Source: Planctomycetota bacterium
GTDB lineage: Bacteria > Planctomycetota > UBA1135 > GCA-002748355
Direction of reading: 5' to 3'
DNA: 53,916 bases
Assembly: GCA_002685965.1 (NCBI GenBank)
Contig: NYZE01000053.1
Span: 1 to 53,916 of the forward strand
This document shows positions 1 through 8,959 of the stretch, in pieces (position 1 is the first letter of the stretch; each line of letters starts with the position of its first letter). Under the pieces are notes generated by a model that ran no database searches, was not told where the DNA came from, and saw nothing but the letters and a program-made list of their open reading frames with translations. A program made the position numbers and the translations under genes.

Positions 1-9
1 AAACGCTGC

Positions 10-2118
10 ATGAAGAGTCTCATTCTCGCTCCCCTGGCGGTCTGTGCCTGCGCGGCGCCGCCCTCGCCTCCGCCCGCTGGTGGTTTGCCCTGGAGCGCTC
101 CGGCGATCCAGGACAGCGTCTCGGTGCGGGACGGCCGCTCGCGCCGGCGGCTGGCGTTCGACGCGCTCCTGGACCGGCTGGCGCAAGTTGACGTGGTGTT
201 TCTCGGCGAGACCCACGACGACGAAACGACGCACCGCGTCGAGTTGGCCGTGCTCGATGGCTTGCTCGAGCGCCGCGCCGGGCGCGTCGTACTGGCGCTG
301 GAGATGTTCGAGCGCGACGTGCAGGATCGGCTCGATGCCTATCTGGCCGGGCGTATCGACGAGGCCGAGTTCCTCCGCACTGCCCGACCCTGGGGCAACT
401 ACCGCACGGCGTACCGCCCGCTGATCGAGCTCGCCAAGCGGAGCGGGATTCCAGTGGTCGCGTCGAACTTCCCGCGGCCGTTGCTCCGCCAGCTCGCCCG
501 CAAGGGCAAGGAAGTGCTCAACGCCGCGGAACCGGGGCACGCGCCGAAGCAGCTGTTCCCGAACACGCCGGCCTATTGGCGACGCACCGACAACGCCGTG
601 CGCAGTCATCGGCAGATGGCCCGCGGTGCTGCGGCCAAGGATCCCGAGCGGCTCTACACGACGCAGACGCTCTGGGACAACGCCATGGGCGAGGCGTGTG
701 CGCGGGCCTTGCGCGCGCACCCCGGGCACACCGTGCTCCACGTCAACGGCGGCTTTCACACCGCGCACTGGGATGGAACCGTGCGGCAGATGGCTTTGCG
801 CGCACCCAGTGCCAGCGTGGCGACGGTCGACATCGCGCCGAGCGCGCGTCCGCAAACGGCAGAGCTCGCCGGCAAGTCGAGTGCCGACTTCGTCGTGTTC
901 GCGGAGCGGCGGGCCAACGACCGGCGCAATGGGAGCTTCTCCGTCTGGGTGTCGCGCCGGCTGCGCTATCGCTTGCACGTGCCCAAGGGTGAGGGTCCTT
1001 GGCCTCTCCTGATCTGGTTGCCGGAAGACGGCCTGAATGCCGCCGACGGCGTCGCTCTGTGGCGGCGGCGCTTCGGCGACAAGGTCGCGATCGCGTCGCT
1101 CGAGGCGCCATACATCGAGACTGCCGACGATCTAGCCGAGGGTGGTCGCTGGTTCCGGGCGGACTCGTTCTACGACGATGTCGGGATGCTGCGTGGTGTC
1201 ATCGAGGACGTCTGGGCTCACGTCGTGCGTCACCACGCCATCGATGTCTACCGCGTTTGCCTGGCCGGTGTCGGCACCGGCGCGACGGTGGTTGGTGCCA
1301 CGGCATTGTGGAGCGATCGTCTAGGCGCGCACGCCGTTGCCATTGCGCCGCGGCGCTACCGCAAGATCGCCGACCTATCACTGCCGCTACCCGAGTTGCG
1401 CGATGCGCGCGACAAGGCACGCCCATCGTCGCTGACCGTCGTCGCCAACGAGGCGAGTCTGTCGTGGTGGCAGGGCGAGTGCGCCGCACACGCGGAGGTC
1501 GGGCTCGACAGTCGCGTGCGCGCGTGCGCCAGCGATGCCTGGCTCGACGAACTGGACCGGGAGAACGCGGTGCGCGTGGCCTTGTCATTGCCGTCGCGCC
1601 CGGCAGGCGACAAGCGCCGACACGTCGTTGCGACGAGCGTTCGCTCCCGCCATTGGGGACGCTTGCTCGCCGCGCAGCACCAGGCTGCAGGAGCGCTAGT
1701 GGCCGTGCTCGACACGGAACCAGTCACCGACGACTCGGAACCGATTCCGACGGATCCCGACCCGAGCAAGATGGGGTCGCGGCTGCCGCGCTGCCCTGGC
1801 GCCTTTGGCGGCACGACCGTCGTCGTCCTACCCGACTCCGCGTCTTCGGCGGAAGTCGAAGCGTGGGCGTCGTTGGAACGCGAGGACCCGATCCACAAGG
1901 GCAGTCCCTTTCACCGGCTACGCATCGCCGATGCAAAGCGTCCGCTTGCGAGCGTGCTGGAGAAGCTGCATGGCGAAAACCGCAAGAACGTCCTGATCGT
2001 ACCTGCCCTGTTCTGCGCTGACGGCACGACCATGCGTGCGCTCAGAAAGGTCGTGCGCGGCTTCGAAGACCGCATGACGCTGCGCTGGCGGCCTGGTCTC
2101 GGCGGTCTGGGTTCGTGA
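10..2118 (+). CDS. ChaN/DUF399-type lipoprotein with extra C-terminal hydrolase/chelatase-like region
   Basis: 702-aa ORF; N-terminal signal/lipoprotein-like stretch; VDVVFLGETHDDETTHR...LALEMFERDVQ typical of the ChaN (haem-binding uptake) family. Confidence 0.75.
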   Translation: MKSLILAPLAVCACAAPPSPPPAGGLPWSAPAIQDSVSVRDGRSRRRLAFDALLDRLAQVDVVFLGETHDDETTHRVELAVLDGLLERRAGRVVLALEMFERDVQDRLDAYLAGRIDEAEFLRTARPWGNYRTAYRPLIELAKRSGIPVVASNFPRPLLRQLARKGKEVLNAAEPGHAPKQLFPNTPAYWRRTDNAVRSHRQMARGAAAKDPERLYTTQTLWDNAMGEACARALRAHPGHTVLHVNGGFHTAHWDGTVRQMALRAPSASVATVDIAPSARPQTAELAGKSSADFVVFAERRANDRRNGSFSVWVSRRLRYRLHVPKGEGPWPLLIWLPEDGLNAADGVALWRRRFGDKVAIASLEAPYIETADDLAEGGRWFRADSFYDDVGMLRGVIEDVWAHVVRHHAIDVYRVCLAGVGTGATVVGATALWSDRLGAHAVAIAPRRYRKIADLSLPLPELRDARDKARPSSLTVVANEASLSWWQGECAAHAEVGLDSRVRACASDAWLDELDRENAVRVALSLPSRPAGDKRRHVVATSVRSRHWGRLLAAQHQAAGALVAVLDTEPVTDDSEPIPTDPDPSKMGSRLPRCPGAFGGTTVVVLPDSASSAEVEAWASLEREDPIHKGSPFHRLRIADAKRPLASVLEKLHGENRKNVLIVPALFCADGTTMRALRKVVRGFEDRMTLRWRPGLGGLGS

Positions 2119-2173
2119 CCGGCTGACCGGACCGGGCTTGCCAGGAGGGGCGTGGGTGGCCTAGCTTTCCGCC

Positions 2174-2398
2174 ATGCACATCACGATCGAATACTGCGTT
2201 CTCTGAAACTACGAGCCGCAGGCGTCCAGTTTGGGCGCCGCGATTCGTGAGAAGCACGCGGATGCCGAGGTCGAGCTGATCGAGGGCGGCCGCGGCGACT
2301 TCGTCGTCAAGAACGATGGCGCCGAGCTCTGGAACAAGCGGGCGATGGGGGACGAGTTCCCCGAGAACGACGTGATCCTGGAGAAACTGGCTTCGTAG
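2174..2398 (+). CDS. selW: SelW/Rdx (SelT/SelW/SelH) family selenoprotein, UGA at 2204-2206 read as Sec
   Basis: Hand translation: MHITIEYCVLUNYEPQASSLGAAIREKHADAEVELIEGGRGDFVVKNDGAELWNKRAMGDEFPENDVILEKLAS*; family CxxU/CxxC motif after a beta-strand; full-length homology-like sequence on both sides of one TGA; not in the ORF track. Confidence 0.8.
2217..2242 (+). promoter_or_regulatory. Candidate bacterial SECIS element
   Basis: 7-bp stem GGCGTCC(2221-2227)/GGGCGCC(2233-2239, one U-G pair), loop AGTTT with G at second position, 22 nt after UGA; extended by CGC/GCG with one bulged A (2220). Confidence 0.65.
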
Positions 2399-2501
2399 CC
2401 GACGCGGGCGAGTGGGAGGGGACTCTCCGCTGGATGCGTCTGGCTGACCTGCTCGTTCGCCGGCCTCGACCAGAGGTTCGCCGGCGTCGAGGACGCGAAG
2501 A

Positions 2502-3893
2502 TCATTTCCGAGATCGTTTGATGCCGGTGGTCGACGTCGTTCGTTGGTCCGCGATGTCTGACGCGGTGGACAAACGAACCAGAGGTTTCGCACGCGCGAG
2601 CCGCGGGCTGACTGCTTCCGTGATGCGGACGCGCCAGACTTCGTTGCCGCGCGGACGATTGTCGTCCAACTCGACGCGGATGAAGGTACCGGTCAAGCCG
2701 CCGCGTGGGCCGGGCTTGTCTTCGACCAGCACATCCTGCTCGGTGCCGATGGATCGCTCGACGAAGGCCGCGCGCAGTTCGTCCTCGAGGGCGTGCATGG
2801 AGCGGCTGCGAGCCTGCTTGGTGGCCGGAACGACGTGTTCTGCCATGCGGGTCGCTGGCGTGCCCGAACGCTCCGAGTAGGTGAAGACGTGCAGATACGA
2901 GAGAGGGAGCGACGCGACCAGGTGCCTGCAGCTCTCGAACTCCTCCTCGGTCTCGCCGGGAAAGCCGACCATGACGTCGGCGCCGATGCCAGCTTCGGGG
3001 AAGCGCGACGCGATGCGCTCGATTACTCTGCGGTAGTCGGCAGCGTCGTAGGTCCGCCCCATGCGCCGTAACACCCGCGAGTCACCGTGCTGCAGCGGCA
3101 CGTGGAAGTGCGGGCAGAAGCTCGGCGAGGTGGCGATCACCTCCAGCAACGCATCACTCACCGTTGCGGGCTCGAGCGAGTTGAGGCGGTAGCGCAGTGG
3201 CAGCGAAAGCCCGTGCAGGGCACGCACGAGGTCGGCGAGTCGGTCGTCGCCGTCGAGGTCATGTCCCCAGCAGCCGGTGTTGACGCCAGTCAGCGCGACC
3301 TCTCGAAAGCCGCGCTCGGCGAGGTGCCGCGCTTCAGTAAGCACTGCGTCCGCCGCGCGACTCATGCTCGGCCCCCGCACGGACGGGATGATGCAATACG
3401 TACAGCGCTCATCGCAGCCGTCTTGGATCTTGAGCGTCGCGCGGGTGCGCAGACCGGGCGCCCCAGCGGCGCCGGCCCCATGAGCGAGGAAGCGCGTCGT
3501 GCGCGGTGCCTCACTGACCCAGAGGTCGCCACCGAGGCGGCGGTCATCGCGAAAGCGGAGGACGTGTTCGTAGAGATCGGCCTTCTCGCTGTTCCCGAGC
3601 ACAAGGTCGACACCGTCGAGCCCGCGTATGGCTGCAGGGTCACGTTGTGCGTAGCAGCCCGTGACCACGACGATGCCACCCTCGGGCTTGCGTCGGACCG
3701 CGCGCCGCGCGACTTTCCGCGATTCGGCGTCGGCCAGACCGGTCACCGTGCACGTGTTGATCACGTAGACGTCGGCCTCGTCGTCGAACGGCACGGACTG
3801 CCAGCCGGCACCGCGGAAGCGATCGTGCAGGCAGTCGATCTCACTGAAGTTGACGCGGCAGCCGAGGCTCTTGAACGCGACGCGTCCGCTCAT
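2502..3893 (-). CDS. MiaB/MtaB-type tRNA methylthiotransferase (radical SAM)
   Basis: 463 aa; KSLGCRVNFSEID, VVTGCYAQRDP, KIQDGCDERCTYCIIPSVRGPSMSR radical SAM CxxxCxxC. Confidence 0.9.
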   Translation of the reverse strand: MSGRVAFKSLGCRVNFSEIDCLHDRFRGAGWQSVPFDDEADVYVINTCTVTGLADAESRKVARRAVRRKPEGGIVVVTGCYAQRDPAAIRGLDGVDLVLGNSEKADLYEHVLRFRDDRRLGGDLWVSEAPRTTRFLAHGAGAAGAPGLRTRATLKIQDGCDERCTYCIIPSVRGPSMSRAADAVLTEARHLAERGFREVALTGVNTGCWGHDLDGDDRLADLVRALHGLSLPLRYRLNSLEPATVSDALLEVIATSPSFCPHFHVPLQHGDSRVLRRMGRTYDAADYRRVIERIASRFPEAGIGADVMVGFPGETEEEFESCRHLVASLPLSYLHVFTYSERSGTPATRMAEHVVPATKQARSRSMHALEDELRAAFVERSIGTEQDVLVEDKPGPRGGLTGTFIRVELDDNRPRGNEVWRVRITEAVSPRLARAKPLVRLSTASDIADQRTTSTTGIKRSRK

Positions 3894-3915
3894 GTCCGTG
3901 TAGGGAATGGCGGCT

Positions 3916-5052
3916 TCACTTGCACAAACCGAGGGTCAGCCCGTTCGTGAACGACAACCCGAGTGTCGCGCCCGAGTCGAGCGCGGCTGTCTGTACTTGC
4001 AGGAGTGCGCCGTGCAAACCGACGTCGTTCGGAATTGGCAGTGGCAGCTGGTGCGTGCCGTTGCCCGGACCAGAGCCCGAGGCCGCGCCGTAGAGCAGCA
4101 CCAGCGGGTTAGCCAGGATCGGGCCGGGTAGCTTGTCCAGCCCGAGCAGATACACGAGCGGGGCGCCGCCGAGCGTGGCCGACGTGCGTAGGCGAAAGTT
4201 CGCGTTGCCGACCTTGGGGAAGCCGGCCACTGGCTTGAGTACGGGCCAGTGCCCGCCGCTGCCCGTTGCGCCTCGACCGTACTCTTCGCTGTAGCAGCCT
4301 GTCAGTTCGCGCACGAGCAGGTTGTACCAGGCCTCGGCCATGAGCTTGTCGCCGGTGCTATTGGTGTGCGCGCGGTCGTTGGCGTAACAGCTCGGGAAGC
4401 AGCACCAGTGCAGGCCGTGCTGCTCCGGCCCGGGCTTGATCCAGCCCTTTTTTTGCTTGCCCGCCTCGACGAGGATGTGACCGACTGCCGGGTTCTCGAG
4501 CCAGGCCGACAGCGAGTTGCTCGGCTTGTATCGGTGCGCGCTGAAGTAGACCATCGCCGCACCCGTGCCGTTGGCGTGCAGGTGGTCGGCGATGCTCTGC
4601 AAGTTGCTCAAGAAGCGAACGAAGTTCGCGTCGGTCGTGTCTGCCTTGCGAATCGGGTAGGTCGCGTTGTTCGAGAACAGGCAAAGCGAGAGCATTGGGT
4701 GCGCTCGGCTCCGCAGCCGCGCATCGATGGTTCGGTAACCGCGTTGCGTTGGGTCGGCCCAGCGGAACGCTTCTTGGCCACCGATCCAGTTGTTGGTGAC
4801 GATGAACTTGACGCCTGCTAGTGGCGGTGCGGCGTCGAGCATCGGTTGCAGGAAGGTGTGGTAGCCGCGGTTCTCGCTGTGTCCGAAGATCTCGATCTGG
4901 ATCGTCTTCGCGGAGCCGAGGTCGACGATCCGCGGCGCCGCACTGTTGGTCCCGGCGAGCGGTGTTCCAGGTATCAGCGCACCGCAAACCGTAGGCTTGG
5001 TTTGTGCGGTTAGCGAAGTAGCCAACAACAACGGTGCGAGGCGGCGCAGCAT
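3916..5052 (-). CDS. Secreted SGNH-like protein with C-terminal beta-rich domain
   Basis: Signal peptide MLRRLAPLLLATSLTAQ; IFGHSENRGYHTFLQPM...; C-terminal GSGPGNGTHQLPLPIPNDVGLHGALLQVQTAALDSG...; ORF can start at 5073. Confidence 0.6.
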   Translation of the reverse strand: MLRRLAPLLLATSLTAQTKPTVCGALIPGTPLAGTNSAAPRIVDLGSAKTIQIEIFGHSENRGYHTFLQPMLDAAPPLAGVKFIVTNNWIGGQEAFRWADPTQRGYRTIDARLRSRAHPMLSLCLFSNNATYPIRKADTTDANFVRFLSNLQSIADHLHANGTGAAMVYFSAHRYKPSNSLSAWLENPAVGHILVEAGKQKKGWIKPGPEQHGLHWCCFPSCYANDRAHTNSTGDKLMAEAWYNLLVRELTGCYSEEYGRGATGSGGHWPVLKPVAGFPKVGNANFRLRTSATLGGAPLVYLLGLDKLPGPILANPLVLLYGAASGSGPGNGTHQLPLPIPNDVGLHGALLQVQTAALDSGATLGLSFTNGLTLGLCK

Positions 5053-5054
5053 GG

Positions 5055-5975
5055 TCAGAGCTTCGTGATCCACTCGGCAGCTCGTTCGTGGTCGCCACGC
5101 ACCAGGTTGAGATAGGCCGGCTGCAGTTTCTTCGTGATCGGGCCCGGGCTGGTCGGCAGATCGCGGTCGTCGACCCGTCGAATGGGGGTCAGTTCGGCCG
5201 CGGTGCCGGTCAAGAACGCTTCGTCGCAGTAGTACATCGAGCTGCGTCCGAACCTGCGCAGTTCGACGGGAATGCCATAGTCTTGCGCCAGTTGAAGGAT
5301 CGTGTCGCGCGTGATGCCGTGCAGGATGGCAGCCTCGTCCGGAGCGGTCATGAGCGCGCCGTCCTTGCCAATGAACAGGTTCTCGCCCGATGCTTCGGAT
5401 ACGAAGCCGTCGCGGTCGAGCAGGATCGCTTCGTCGATGCCGAGTGCCTTCACCTGCCGCTTTGCCATGAAGGATGTCACGTATTGCCCGGTGACCTTGG
5501 CGCGAATCGCGACCGAGTTCGGCGTCGACCTCTCATAGCTCGTCATCAGGCAGTGGATGCCGTTGCGTAGTCCGTCGTCCCCCAGATACGCACCCCATTC
5601 CCACACCGCGATCATCGTCATGACGGGGTTGCCGCCGCCGGCCAATCCCATCTCACCCTCGTCCAGCCATACCAGCGGTCGGATGTAGCACTCCTGGAAG
5701 TCGTTGGCGCGAATGACCTCCAGCGTCGCATCGCACAGATGGTCGATATTCCACGGCACGTTGATACCGAGCACGCACGCGGATTCGAGCAGTCGTTCCA
5801 TGTGCGCGCGCAGGCGGAACACGCCACCGCGACCGCTGCCGTTCTGCCGGTAGCAACGGATGCCCTCGAAGACGCCTGTCCCGTAGTGGAGGGTGTGGCT
5901 CAGCGCCGAGACGCGCACCTCCTGCACGGGCAGGATCTCGCCGTTGAGCCAAGCGAGAGTCTGGATCGAGGTCAT
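5055..5975 (-). CDS. ilvE: Branched-chain amino acid aminotransferase
   Basis: 306 aa class IV aminotransferase: SHTLHYGTGVFEGIRCY, EASGENLFIGKDG, GITRDTILQLA, EAFLTGTAAELTPI. Confidence 0.93.
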   Translation of the reverse strand: MTSIQTLAWLNGEILPVQEVRVSALSHTLHYGTGVFEGIRCYRQNGSGRGGVFRLRAHMERLLESACVLGINVPWNIDHLCDATLEVIRANDFQECYIRPLVWLDEGEMGLAGGGNPVMTMIAVWEWGAYLGDDGLRNGIHCLMTSYERSTPNSVAIRAKVTGQYVTSFMAKRQVKALGIDEAILLDRDGFVSEASGENLFIGKDGALMTAPDEAAILHGITRDTILQLAQDYGIPVELRRFGRSSMYYCDEAFLTGTAAELTPIRRVDDRDLPTSPGPITKKLQPAYLNLVRGDHERAAEWITKL

Positions 5976-6305
5976 GTGTGGGCTCCGGTTCGTTGGGGCT
6001 TCGCCGGGTCCACCAGGATCCGGTCATATCACGATAGAGCCGGCGTCATCGACCCGTGCTGCGCAAACTAGTAAGGCCGCCAGCCTCCCTGGTCAATTAT
6101 CCGGTTTGGCTCCACTCTTGGGTGGTGCCATGGGAACCGCGGGGAAGGCTGTTCGGCGCCGCAGAGGGCTGCCGGACCGGCCGGGCAGATCACGCGGCGG
6201 GAGTGATTCTCGAGTCTGCTCTTGAGAGGGCCTGGACGAGGTTGGTCCCTGGCTCCGTCACGGCGACCGAGTCTACGTGCCGCGCTTGGATCGCGCGCCG
6301 GCCCG

Positions 6306-7799
6306 CTACAAGTAGTTCATGAGAGTGCCAACGCTGCGAACAACAACGTCGGCGTCGACATCGGCGAACTCGTAGTCGCTTCGAGTGGTTTCGCCCGACA
6401 GGACGAGAACCGAGGTCAGGCGTGGGTCTGCACCGAGCGCGATGTCGGTGTAGAGGCGGTCGCCGATGACGACTGCGTCTTCTAGTGCGATCCCTGCGGC
6501 CTCGAGGACACCGGTGATGAAGTCGGGGTCCGGTTTGCCGAAGGTCCGCAGCGGCATCTGACCGGTGGTCATCTCGACGACCTTCATGAAGGTTCCGATG
6601 TCGGGCAGGTCGCCGTGCGGCGTCGGGCAGACGACGTCGAGATGCGTTGCGTAGTACGGGATGCCTGAGCGCACGAGCGAGGTCAGCTTCCCCAGCTTGG
6701 CAAAGGTCAGGTCCGTGTCGTACGTGAGCAGGCAAGCCTCGGGCGACTCTTCATCGAACTCGAAGCCCTCACTGCGGATGTAGTTCGACACCTCTTCGTT
6801 GGCGAGCCAATAGAGCCGCGTCAGCCTCTGCCGCTTCAAGTAGTGCAGCGCCGCTTGGATCGATACCAACACGTCGGCTTCTGAGACGTCGAAGCCGATG
6901 CGACGCAAGTTGCTGGCATGAGCGCCGGGGCTCCTCGAGGAGTTGTTGGTCAGAACGTAGACCTGTCGCCCCGTCGACTTGAGCCTCGAGAGGAAGCCCT
7001 CGGCCCCGTCGAGGATCGTGTCGGACAATGTCAGCGTGCCGTCGCGATCGACGAAGAAGACCTTCTTGTCGGCGAGCGAGGCGAGGCGCTCGTTGAACAT
7101 CAGCTCAGCTTCGGCCAAGTCGTCGTAGGTGTCGATCTCGTACCATCGGGCCTCGCCGATCTCACACGGCGTTGCCGTGAGCTCGCCGGAGCGGAACAGG
7201 TTGTCGAGCATGCGCTCGGTCCACTGGTTGCGATCGCCGCTGCCAATGATCCGTTCGAGTTCACCGACGACCCGGGTCAGGCCGACCGCATCGAGGCGGT
7301 AGGCATCGGTCGAGCGGCCCCACGACTCGGTGGCGCCGTATGTCTTCGAGATCCCGGAGATGCGGCCGTCCTCGACGAGCACCTTCATCGACTCCTCGTC
7401 CCAGGTGCCGCGATCGACGGCGACCGCCGAGCCTGTCATGGCGGCCAGGCCGGCGATCAGGTCGCTATCGAAGACAACGTCACCGTTCATCAGCAAGACG
7501 TCGCCCGTGAGGTGTTCGCGGGCGAGCCACAGGCTGAACATGTTGTTGGTCGAATCGTACTCGTTGTTGACGACGAAGGAGATGTCGAGGTTGGGGTGAG
7601 CGGTTGCGCAGTAATCGCGCACTTGCTCGGCGCGATAGCCGACCACGATCGCGACCTCTGTGATGCCGTTGCCGGCGAGCGCGTCGAGCAAGTGGCCGAG
7701 GATCGGCTTGCCAACGACCCTTACGAGCGTCTTGGGCTTGTCGTCGGTGATCGGCCGCAGGCGCGAGCCGACGCCGGCCGCGAGGATGATTGCTTTCAT
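6306..7799 (-). CDS. Fusion: sugar-phosphate nucleotidyltransferase + HAD-IIA (NagD-like) phosphatase
   Basis: MKAIILAAGVGSRLRPITDDKPKTLVRVVGKPIL then VFFVDRDGTLTLSDTILDGAEGFLSRLKSTGRQVYVLTNNSSRSP and GKPDPDFITGVLEAAGI...VVIGDRLYTDI. Confidence 0.88.
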   Translation of the reverse strand: MKAIILAAGVGSRLRPITDDKPKTLVRVVGKPILGHLLDALAGNGITEVAIVVGYRAEQVRDYCATAHPNLDISFVVNNEYDSTNNMFSLWLAREHLTGDVLLMNGDVVFDSDLIAGLAAMTGSAVAVDRGTWDEESMKVLVEDGRISGISKTYGATESWGRSTDAYRLDAVGLTRVVGELERIIGSGDRNQWTERMLDNLFRSGELTATPCEIGEARWYEIDTYDDLAEAELMFNERLASLADKKVFFVDRDGTLTLSDTILDGAEGFLSRLKSTGRQVYVLTNNSSRSPGAHASNLRRIGFDVSEADVLVSIQAALHYLKRQRLTRLYWLANEEVSNYIRSEGFEFDEESPEACLLTYDTDLTFAKLGKLTSLVRSGIPYYATHLDVVCPTPHGDLPDIGTFMKVVEMTTGQMPLRTFGKPDPDFITGVLEAAGIALEDAVVIGDRLYTDIALGADPRLTSVLVLSGETTRSDYEFADVDADVVVRSVGTLMNYL

Positions 7800-8821
7800 C
7801 GTGTTTGATTGACCAACAACTGGCTGTTGAAGGTCGGGAGGTCGGTGCAGCCGGCGACGAAGTCGAACAATGCCGACAGGCGCGGATACTGATCCAGGTC
7901 GCCGACGCGACCGAGTGCCTTGATGGTGTTGACGCCTTCGACCGTCTTGCGCCCTTCGGTCATGACTTCGATGGCCTTGGCCAGAGTGAGGCCACGGCCG
8001 AGCAGGATCCCGAACTCTCGGTTGCGCGTGTTCCCGGTGCACGACAGCCACATGTCATTGCCCCACGCCTGGCTGCCGATCGTGAAGGTGGCCGGTTGCG
8101 CACCGAGTCGACTGACGGCCAGCTCTTCGACCTCCGCCGCCAGACGCGAGATCGTGTACGTCTGTGCACCGTGGGAAAGACCGGCGCCACTGGCGATACC
8201 AGCGCCGATCGCGACGACGCTCTTGAAAGCGGAAGCGCATTCCACGCCGACAAGGTCGTCGGTCGGGTAGATGAACAAGCGTGGAGATTGCAGTAGCTGT
8301 TGTAGCTCGCTGCGCATCTCGGCGTTGGCGCAGGCGAGGCTCGCGCCGAGCGGTTCGGCACCTATCAGATCGCTGGCGATCGTGCCGCCTGCGAGTAGCG
8401 CGTAGCTGGCCAGCTTGGAGCCAAGGGTCTCCTGCACGACAGAGGACAAGGGCTGGCCGGTCTCGTGGTCCAGGGCCTTGGCCGTGTTGAGCACGGCGAT
8501 CGGACGCGCTAGCCGCGGCGCGATGCTCGCCAGCACTTCGCGTGTTGCGTTCGACTCGACGGCGAGGATCAAGAGGTCGGCGTCGCGAATGGCATCGATG
8601 TTCGGCTCGACGGCGATCTCGTGGCTGATGCAGGTGCCGGAGTGGTGCCACGGGTGGTGACGATCGGCGTTCAGGCCGGCGCGGACCTCGGCGTTGCGGT
8701 CGAAGGCCCGGATCCTCCATGCGTCCGACGGCAGCTGTTCGCCGAGGTGCTTGAGCAGGGCAAAGCCGAAGTTTCCGACCCCGTAGAGAAACGCTGTCTT
8801 TGTTGCTTGTGCGACCTGCAT
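7796..8821 (-). CDS. Divergent NAD(P)-dependent glycerol-3-phosphate dehydrogenase (GpsA-like)
   Basis: TAFLYGVGNFGFALLKHL Rossmann; VGVECASAFKSVVAIGAGIASGAGLSHGAQT; CTGNTRNREFGILLGRG; overlaps the next gene by 4 nt. Confidence 0.8.
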   Translation of the reverse strand: MQVAQATKTAFLYGVGNFGFALLKHLGEQLPSDAWRIRAFDRNAEVRAGLNADRHHPWHHSGTCISHEIAVEPNIDAIRDADLLILAVESNATREVLASIAPRLARPIAVLNTAKALDHETGQPLSSVVQETLGSKLASYALLAGGTIASDLIGAEPLGASLACANAEMRSELQQLLQSPRLFIYPTDDLVGVECASAFKSVVAIGAGIASGAGLSHGAQTYTISRLAAEVEELAVSRLGAQPATFTIGSQAWGNDMWLSCTGNTRNREFGILLGRGLTLAKAIEVMTEGRKTVEGVNTIKALGRVGDLDQYPRLSALFDFVAGCTDLPTFNSQLLVNQTR

Positions 8822-8959
8822 GGCTGCTCCCGGTGCGAACGTGCGCCCCGATCCTCCCCTTGCATCGGCATTTAGGCGTAGCGGCGTGAAGCGGTGGGCC
8901 GGGATTCGGCTCATCACCGGTGGGCCGAGCAGCCGAAGAGAGTTCTGTTAGGAGAAGCC

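Noticed and set aside
5976-6305. Intergenic region as riboswitch or structured RNA
   Set aside because: I looked for SRP, RNase P and cobalamin-type motifs and found none; only scattered GC-rich complementarity.
6918-7808. 296-aa plus-strand ORF
   Set aside because: Antisense to the nucleotidyltransferase-HAD gene; shadow ORF.
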